The notes under the pieces: generated by a model
Told to the model about the DNA's origin: nothing
What the model saw: the letters and a program-made list of their open reading frames with translations, nothing else
Databases searched by the model: none
Made by a program: the position numbers and the translations under genes
Source of the DNA: Oscarella lobularis
Lineage: Eukaryota; Porifera; Homoscleromorpha; Homosclerophorida; Oscarellidae
Direction: 5' to 3'
NCBI RefSeq assembly: GCF_947507565.1
Contig: NC_089182.1
Location: 372,001 to 436,000 of the forward strand
Length of the DNA stretch: 64,000 nt
In this document: in pieces, positions 58,401-64,000 of the stretch
How positions within the stretch are numbered: position 1 is the first letter of the stretch
Layout of the letters: each line of letters begins with the position of its first letter

Positions 58401-61400
58401 CATATTTTTAATCTCTTAATCTCATCAGAGTCCTTTGAAGACAGTTCGATGGTGATGATAGAACTGCTCAACAGTGGCTTCGTAGACGTTATGAGTACGT
58501 AGCTGTTTGCAAGAGAATCGTTATCGCTCTGAAGAGTGATATCAGTCACTTTAAGACTCGCAACTTCCACAGTTTCGTCAAAGGTAAGAATAATCTCTGC
58601 CGCATCCATGTTCACGTCGAACGATAAAAGACTCGGTCTCTGCTTGTCGTCCGTGTACGCTGTGACTTGTAGCGCCGACGAAGAATAAATTCTCGCCACG
58701 TCGATCCCTGCCATGTCTCTGACGGCGTCTCTTGAAACCGAGACAAATGTGTTCTTAGAGCTAGTTGCTAGATTCACAAGTTTCTTCAGCTCGTCGCGAT
58801 CGTTCGAACTCAGAGTCAAGACAATTATAGTTCCGTCGCTTTTAGGGAACGTTCCTCCAGTCAGACTATACGATTCCGTTGGACGTGATCGCGTGTTTTG
58901 CAAAGTTACAAATTTTGACGAAAAGGACGACGCATTCACTGTCTCCGAGAAAGTAAATATCATTGCTCCGCCAACGAGATCAAAATCGAACGATATCAAT
59001 CGCGGCGGAGTTGTATCAGGTATGAACTTGGAAGCCTGTATCGAATTCAAAGTGTCAACGGCAGACGCTTCGTTGTCCGCAACGTCTAAAATCATGCCTT
59101 TAACCATGGACACAAACGTGGAGTCCACGCCTAAAGCCAGAGTCTTTTTCTCACGTATCTTGTTCATGTCCGCGGTAGTTATAGAGAAAACTATTTCTGT
59201 TGACGTTGCCTTTGTTATAGCCGTGCCTCCAGTCAGAGTAAAAGAGTCTCCGCTGCCGTTCAACTTGTCTTGAAGCGTCACTCTGGACAAATTGCCTGTG
59301 AGAGGTTTTACGTTCTCGTCGAAGGTCAAAATTAGCTCTGCAGTATTCATGTCAAGTGTAAAGGACGACAATTTAGGTGGCGTTAAGTCGGCCGTATATC
59401 CGCTGACTTGCTTATCACCGACAGCTTGAAGAGAGACAGAAGCCATATCCCTAATTGCGCCGAACGAAATATTCAAAAACGTCGTAGCAACAGAAGTGGC
59501 AAGAGGACTTCTAGACCTCAGAGCCTTTAGATCGGCGTCGGTAACCAAGACTTTGACAGTCGTCAAACCAGTTGAGACAGCCGTTCCTCCGGTAAGCTTG
59601 TAACCTTCGCTTGATCCCTTTGCCTTTGAAAACGTAAAAAGGTCTGGTTTGAGCGTAGTCGAATCGATTGTCTCCGAAAACGTTAGAACTATTTCTAAGG
59701 GAACGGTTAAGCCAGTCATCGTCAAATCGTAGGAGACCAACGTAGGAGGCAGCGTGTCTGCAGTGAAGCCACCGGTTTTGACCTTGATTGCTGCCGACGC
59801 GGATACGTTGTTCTTTGACACGTCTTGAATTGCTCCAGCCTTGAGCCTCAAAAACGTGGAGGGCTCATCGTCCGCCAATGCAGTGAGATTTTTTATCGCA
59901 TTTAAATCCGCATTCGACAATGTGATTGTGACAGTAGGAGACTTGCCTGTTGGAAACGTTCCTCCGGTGAGAGTATAGGTAGCCGAAGGAGACAATTGCG
60001 CGCTTTGGAGCACAAATGCAGTTGCCTGAAGAGACGAACCGTCTACGGTCTCCGAAAAGGACAGCGTTATCGTTCCGGCATTCATATCCATTTCGAACGA
60101 CTCGAGGGTTGGCCGAACAGTATCGCCGGTAAAGTTCCTCACCACCTTCGCAGCGGTATCCGGCAGAGCTTTGACAGGGTTTCCGCTCATGTCTTTCAGA
60201 GACGCGCTGAGAACGGAGAGGAACGTGTTGCCCTTTTCAGTTGCAAGCCCGTCGATTTTCTTCATTTCGTTCAGATCGTTCGTCGTCAGTGTCACAACGA
60301 CGTCCGACGCCGCAGACACAGACGTTTTTCCTCCAGTGAATTTAACGTTCAAAGTAAAACCGATTTCCTTGTTCTGTACAGAAGTATGATTCATGTTCAG
60401 TGTATCGACGTCCACAGTTTCAGTGAAAAACATGTGCAGTGTATTCAGACTCAAGTCGAGATCGTAGAATTCCAATTCTGGCGAAGTGGTGTCAGCCGTA
60501 AAAACAGAAACCTGCTGTCCGGAAGATAAGGCGCCGGCTATTTGTCCGTTCATATCGCTGAACGCATTCGACGCAAAAGATATAAAGGAAGAGCTTGAAT
60601 CGGTAGCAAGAATTCTGTTTGCTTTGATAGCGTTGAGATCGGCCTTGGTAAGGTTTATGGTAAGGTCTGCACTATTACTTGCGGACACCTGGCCTCCCTT
60701 CAGAATCTGCGATCCTCCAGGAGAGGGGGTCACGTCGTTTTGCAAGGTGAACTTCGTTGCATCGACGGAGGATGCGTTGACAATCTCCGAAAACTTTAGA
60801 ATGATCTTTCCAGAGTCCATGTCCAAGTCAAACGAAAGCAACGTCGGCGCCTCCTTGTCCGGCAAATGAGTTGATGCTTGCAGCGCAGAAAACGAAGATA
60901 TTTCGACAATTTCGTTTTGGTTGGAATCCTTAATCGCTCCTGCTTCTACAGCTAAGAAGGTATTTGCTGCGCTTGTGCCCAGCGCGATAAACCCTTTCAG
61001 CTTGTTCAAATCTTCAGCTGTGAGAGTCAAATTAAACGAAGGGCCGAACTCCGCTGGAACTTTTCCTCCGGACAGTGTCAAAGTTTGTGAAGCGACGCTG
61101 CTGTTACTTGAGCTTTGCAAGGTGAATTTGTCAAAAGCAATAGAAGACGTATCGACAGTTTCGCTGAACTGCAATGACAGCACTCCTCTTACGACGTCAA
61201 GAGTAAACGAATCAAGTGTAGGCTTGGTCTTATCGGCGACGTAGTTCGTCGCAACCTTCGCTTCTGACGAAGGTATGCTAATAATGTCAACGCCAGCCAC
61301 ATCATCGAGCATATCCGCCGTAAAACTTATAAAAGTGGTATTCTTGCTTTCTGCTAAACCAGTAATTTTCTTAATTTCGTCCACATCTCCTTTATCTAAT

Positions 61401-64000
61401 TGAATAGTAATCGTATACCCGTTTTCGCTTGGCCTAGATCCGCCCTTGAGAGTATAGCTGGTTGCTGCGGTTCCAATCGAATCCCCATGCAAACTGATCT
61501 TTTCCGGAAGCAACGTCAAAACATTCATGACATCATCAAAGGTCATTGACAAAGTTCCCGCGTCCATGTTTAGAGAGAAAGTTGTCAGTTTCGGACTTGT
61601 CGTATCAGGAACGTAAGTTGCCACCTGCAGTGCAGCGGACGAGGAAACAGCCAACACCTTATTACCGGCCACGTCTAAAACTGCACCAGATTTCACGTAA
61701 ACGTGAGTGTTGGCCTTTCCTGTTGCTAAGTTGAGTTTCTGCTTGATACCACTAACGTCTGCTTTGACTAGAGCAAACTTTAGCACTGTCTTGTCTGAGA
61801 GTGTCTCTATCGTCTGTCCGGACGTAAGGGTGTAGTTCTCGCCTCCGTCGCTGTTCTGCTGAAGAACGATGAGCGAAAAGTCAATTTTGCTGACTGTTGC
61901 ATCAACTGGCTCGTTGAAAGAAAGCTGCATGACTTCTGTATTCATGTTCAATTCGAAGAAGGCTGCAAGAGTCGGACTGACCGAATCCGAAGTATAAACA
62001 CTGACACGCAGCGCAGATGTGCCGTTAACGCGAGGCCTGACGGCATTGCCACCGTCCTTGTTTGGTGCAACATCTTCAATCAGTCCGTCAGTGAAAGATA
62101 TATAAGTGTTATTCTGCTCGGTAGCAAGATTGAGAATCGCTTTCACTTTTTGCACGTCTATAGAAAGCATTTTAAATTTGACTTCAACTCCATTGTCGAC
62201 GGTTATTTTCGAGTCTTCTCCAGTCAGAGTATACGCAGAATCCGACGTAAGAGCATTCTGAAGCGTAATAGCTTTAGCATTGAACGTGTTTAGCCGAACG
62301 GTTTCGTCAAATTTCAGAGTGAGAATGTTTCCATTGAGGTCGAGATCGAACGACGTCATTTGAGGAGCAGTCAGATCGGTAATGAAAACATCGGCCGTAT
62401 CGCTGGCTAAAAAGGTCAAAGAGTCTTCAACGGCGGTGACATTGTTTCCAGCCATGTCTTCGAACGTTGCCGCCGGAAAACGAATCCAGCACGCCGATCC
62501 CTCCGTGCAGAGTTTTTCGTCGGCCTTGATGGCGTTCAAATCATCTTCCGACAAACTAATAGAGATAACCGTGCCGTCTTTGCTCTGAGTGCTTCCTCCT
62601 GTTAAGGTGTACGAAGTTTCGGCTCTACTGTCAAACCAGTCCTGAAGTTTAAGATTCGTGACTATCATAGAAGACGCTTTGATCGCTTCGGAAAACGAAA
62701 GCTTCAGCGTTCCCGAGTTAAGATCAAATTCCTTGAAGCCGACCAACTCGGGAGCAGTCTCGTCGGGAGTGAAACTGGCTATCACTGCCGCTCCATCTGG
62801 ACGAGAAACAACGTTGTTGCCAGCCATGTCTTTGATTGCAGTAGAAGGAAATGAAACGTAGCAGTTGGCGTCGGACGTGCAGAGCGCTAGAACCTTCAAC
62901 TGATCAAGCTCGGTTTTATTGAACGTGACGACGACGTCTTTGACGTTATTCGATGGAGGGACACTTTTGCTTGGAACTAGTTTGACACTTTTGAACGTTT
63001 GAGCGTCTTGAATCGTTATTTGAGACAAAGCAAAGGAATTGACGTTCATTGTCTCGTCGAAGGATAAAGTAAATTTGCCTTCGTCTAGATCCATTGAGAA
63101 TTCGTCCAATTTCGGGCTAGTGGTATCTGGTATCACGGTCTTCGCCTGCTTAGCTGCACTAGACAATATGCTTGCAGCTGGATTTCCCTTTGAGTCTTTC
63201 ACTACGCCTGATGATAAGGCAATAAACGTGTTGCTCGGCAAGGTTCCTAGCCCAGTCAGTTTCTTCAGTTCGTTCAAATCGTCCGAAGTCATTGTGAGTT
63301 TTATGATAGTTTCTGCTACACGTTCGCTGTCTCCTTTCTTCAAGCTTAACTTGACGCCGACACCATTAACCGTACTTTGCAAAGTTATTCTGCTTGAATC
63401 GAACGTCGATCCGTTGACCGTTTCGGAGAAAGTCAAGTTTACAACTCCACTATCGACGTCCAGAACAAAACTGTCTAAAGACGGCGCCAGGTTGTCTTCA
63501 ATAAAACCTGTTGCTTTAAGAGCCGCGGTTTTAGGAATCACTTTTACAGGTTGGCTCGCCATGTCCTTGATCGTCGACTCTTCCAAGCTGATGTACGTAG
63601 TTTCGAGACTGGCTGCCACATCCGTGTTATCAGCAAGCCCATTCGAATCGGAAATACCGAAATCGATAACAACGTCTCGCCCATTAGCACTTGAGCTTGA
63701 GCTCGACGCCGTCAATTGAAACAGAAAAGCCGAATCAGACGTATTTTTCTTTCCTTGCAGTGTTATTCCAGTCACGTCGAGCTTTCCGACATCAACCGGC
63801 TCATTGAATCGCAAAGACAGCCTTTGCAGTCCGAGGTTCAAATCAAAGGACAATAGTTCCGGTTTAGTCGTGTCCGGTGTGAATTGGTCAGCTACCCGTG
63901 CTTCAGACAATTTCGCTACGGCAATGCTTGCCATGTCTTTCACTGCCGCGTTATCAAGGTTGAGATTTGAAGAAAAGGCAGCAGACGCAAGTTCAGTATC
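46481..64000 (-). CDS. Giant tandem-domain (Ig-like) repeat protein, upstream coding part in this window
   Basis: This is the upstream part of a giant gene, 5,840 codons, open from the window edge to the splice donor at 46481/46480. The first in-frame ATG in view (63943) lies inside a domain (…K-D-M-A-S) and the frame stays open upstream to 64000, so it is not the start. No signal peptide is visible because the true N-terminus is outside. The part holds a domain tail, then 47 consecutive domains of about 124 residues. Each runs D-x-x-x-P at its start, F-x-L-D-M-[DN]-x-G, F-S-E-T-V-N, I-T-L-Q, L-T-G-G, D-L-N-x-I-K, N-T-[FY]-[IL]-S and D-M-A-G-N near its end. The F-S-E and D-x-x-G-N signatures recall SbsA/Big_5-type Ig-like domains (inference from family knowledge). 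No transmembrane segment or enzyme motif was noticed. A structural or adhesive extracellular role is likely but unproven. Confidence 0.95.
48305..49036 (-). repeat. Atypical cysteine-bearing domains 14-15 of super-unit 2
   Basis: Domain 14 (48683-49036) has cysteines in K-N-K-C-V-N and V-S-C-K-Q. Domain 15 (48305-48682) has them in D-N-C-A-L, L-F-C-R-L and E-D-C-F-C-M. None occupies the L-C-T-x4-C positions of the regular doublets. The pattern suggests locally evolved disulfides. The F-S-E-T motif of domain 15 is F-N-G-I-V-N, in keeping with its marker position. Domain 18 of the same unit (47198-47551) also has a lone pair, D-L-D-C and P-V-C-N. Confidence 0.78.
50873..51262 (-). repeat. Insertion-bearing domain 8 (type example, super-unit 2)
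   Basis: This 130-residue domain has about four extra residues (G-G-V-P-P-L-V) between the L-x-M strand and V-L-H-F-S-E-T-V. Equivalent domains lie at about 59.70, 42.64, 34.10, 25.58, 17.03 and 8.43 kb, one per super-unit, mostly with [LPQ]-P-[LV] at the insertion. None was seen in the 11-domain halves. It may be the extra domain that makes one half 12 long. Confidence 0.8.
53846..54595 (-). repeat. Cysteine doublet domains (type example, domains 22-23 of super-unit 1)
   Basis: Two adjacent domains, 250 residues in all, each have an L-C-T-x4-C or I-C-T-x4-C segment where ordinary domains have L-A-T-S-x-x-N-T-F. The first continues C-Y-L-S-F and the second C-F-I-R-F-P. The second also has one or two extra residues before its F-x-x-M-D-L-D-S-G strand and a longer tail (G-L-T-F…). 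Most ordinary domains contain no cysteine, so the close spacing suggests an internal disulfide that staples the loop before the last strand (inference). The same doublet occurs 15 times in the window. Confidence 0.88.
53846..62380 (-). repeat. Super-unit 1: 23 domains, 2,845 aa
   Basis: This is a complete super-unit, and all 23 domains were delimited by eye. Domain 3 has F-D-D-V-M-N instead of F-S-E-T-V-N (about 61.53 kb). Domain 8 has the short insertion before the F-S-E strand (about 59.70 kb, L-T-V-P-L-E). Domains 11 and 12 are the mid-unit cysteine doublet (codons 58400-58402/58382-58384 and 58022-58024/58004-58006), the second with a G-F-P-G tail. Domain 15 again has F-D-D-V-M (about 57.10 kb). 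Domains 22 and 23 are the closing doublet (54341-54343/54323-54325 and 53972-53974/53954-53956), the last with F-I-R-F-P. The mid-unit and closing doublets are 12 and 11 domains from the ones before them. Confidence 0.93.
62381..64000 (-). repeat. Super-unit 0, 3' end only (domain tail plus last four domains)
   Basis: This is the end of a 23-domain super-unit whose start lies beyond the right edge. After a domain tail come two ordinary domains, then the cysteine doublet that closes the 11-domain half. The first doublet domain has L-C-T-x4-C with codons at 62879-62881 and 62861-62863. The second has L-C-T-x4-C-W-I-R-F-P with codons at 62507-62509 and 62489-62491, and has the longer tail typical of the unit-closing domain. 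The first domain in view has an unusually long, serine-rich middle followed by a degenerate D-L-N-x-I-K region. Confidence 0.85.

Noticed and set aside
46445..63943. A separate 5,832-residue protein starting at 63943 and ending at 46445.
   Set aside because: The ATG lies within a domain of a frame that is open to the window edge. The stop lies inside a segment with consensus splice sites, and the repeat continues in register directly after it.
1..64000. Many plus-strand open frames of 60-233 codons (for example 54357-55058, 63039-63719 and 21825-22433).
   Set aside because: They are antisense shadows. They recur at the domain period, overlap the minus-strand gene completely and show only reversed images of its motifs.
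1..64000. A bacterial giant adhesin or RTX-like surface protein.
   Set aside because: The domain style would fit, but the 48-bp segment with perfect donor, T-run acceptor, phase 0 position and in-frame stop is best explained by splicing. No G-G-x-G-x-D repeats were noticed.
1..64000. Titin-like Ig/FnIII or cadherin arrays.
   Set aside because: The typical tryptophan and cysteine core of Ig/FnIII domains and the cadherin calcium motifs are absent from the consensus.
1..64000. An assembly artefact creating the 8.5-kb periodicity.
   Set aside because: The units differ throughout at the residue level and are not copies of one read stack. A collapse elsewhere in the array that hides further units cannot be excluded.
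1..64000. CRISPR arrays, tRNA/rRNA genes, transposons, promoters and terminators.
   Set aside because: None was seen. All periodicity is explained by the coding repeat, and no non-coding stretch longer than the 48-bp intron exists.

Overview
The whole window is one piece of one gene, read on the minus strand. A single frame (codons starting at positions congruent to 1 mod 3) is open from the right edge (64000) to the left edge (1). It is interrupted once, by a 48-bp segment at 46433-46480 that looks like a spliceosomal GT-AG intron. The two coding parts hold 5,840 and about 15,477 codons, so about 21,300 residues (well over 2 MDa) are visible. Neither the start nor the stop codon is here. No other gene, RNA gene, mobile element or intergenic stretch can be supported. 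The many plus-strand open frames are antisense shadows of this gene.

The protein is built of about 172 tandem domains of about 118-130 residues (mean about 124 aa, 371 bp). A typical domain starts D-T-T-x-P-x-L, then F-x-L-D-M-[DN]-x-G, L-x-L-x-F-S-E-T-V-N, I-T-L-Q, Y-x-L-T-G-G, L-[ST]-x-x-D-L-N-x-I-K, L-A-T-S-x-x-N-T-[FY]-[IL]-S and D-M-A-G-N near its end. The F-S-E-x-V and D-x-x-G-N signatures resemble bacterial-type Ig-like domains of the SbsA/Big_5 kind, so a beta-sandwich fibre is the best guess. No catalytic motif was seen. N-x-S/T sequons and paired cysteines suggest an extracellular protein.

The domains form a higher-order repeat. Marker domains recur every 23 domains (8.51-8.57 kb coding, 2,836-2,858 aa), giving seven complete super-units (starts at 62380, 53845, 45289, 36748, 28216, 19693, 11137; the eighth starts at 2563) and a partial one at each edge. 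Each super-unit consists of a 12-domain and an 11-domain half. Each half ends in two adjacent domains that each carry a cysteine pair, 15 such doublets in all. Domain 8 of each unit carries a short insertion, and domains 3 and 15 usually carry a variant of the F-S-E-T motif. The layout implies duplication of an 11/12-domain block, then amplification of the 23-domain unit, followed by strong sequence divergence with almost no change in length.

The intron, with its in-frame stop, poly-T/AG acceptor and consensus donor, points to a eukaryote with very compact introns. A sponge, choanoflagellate or alga/protist would fit, but the sequence alone does not decide.
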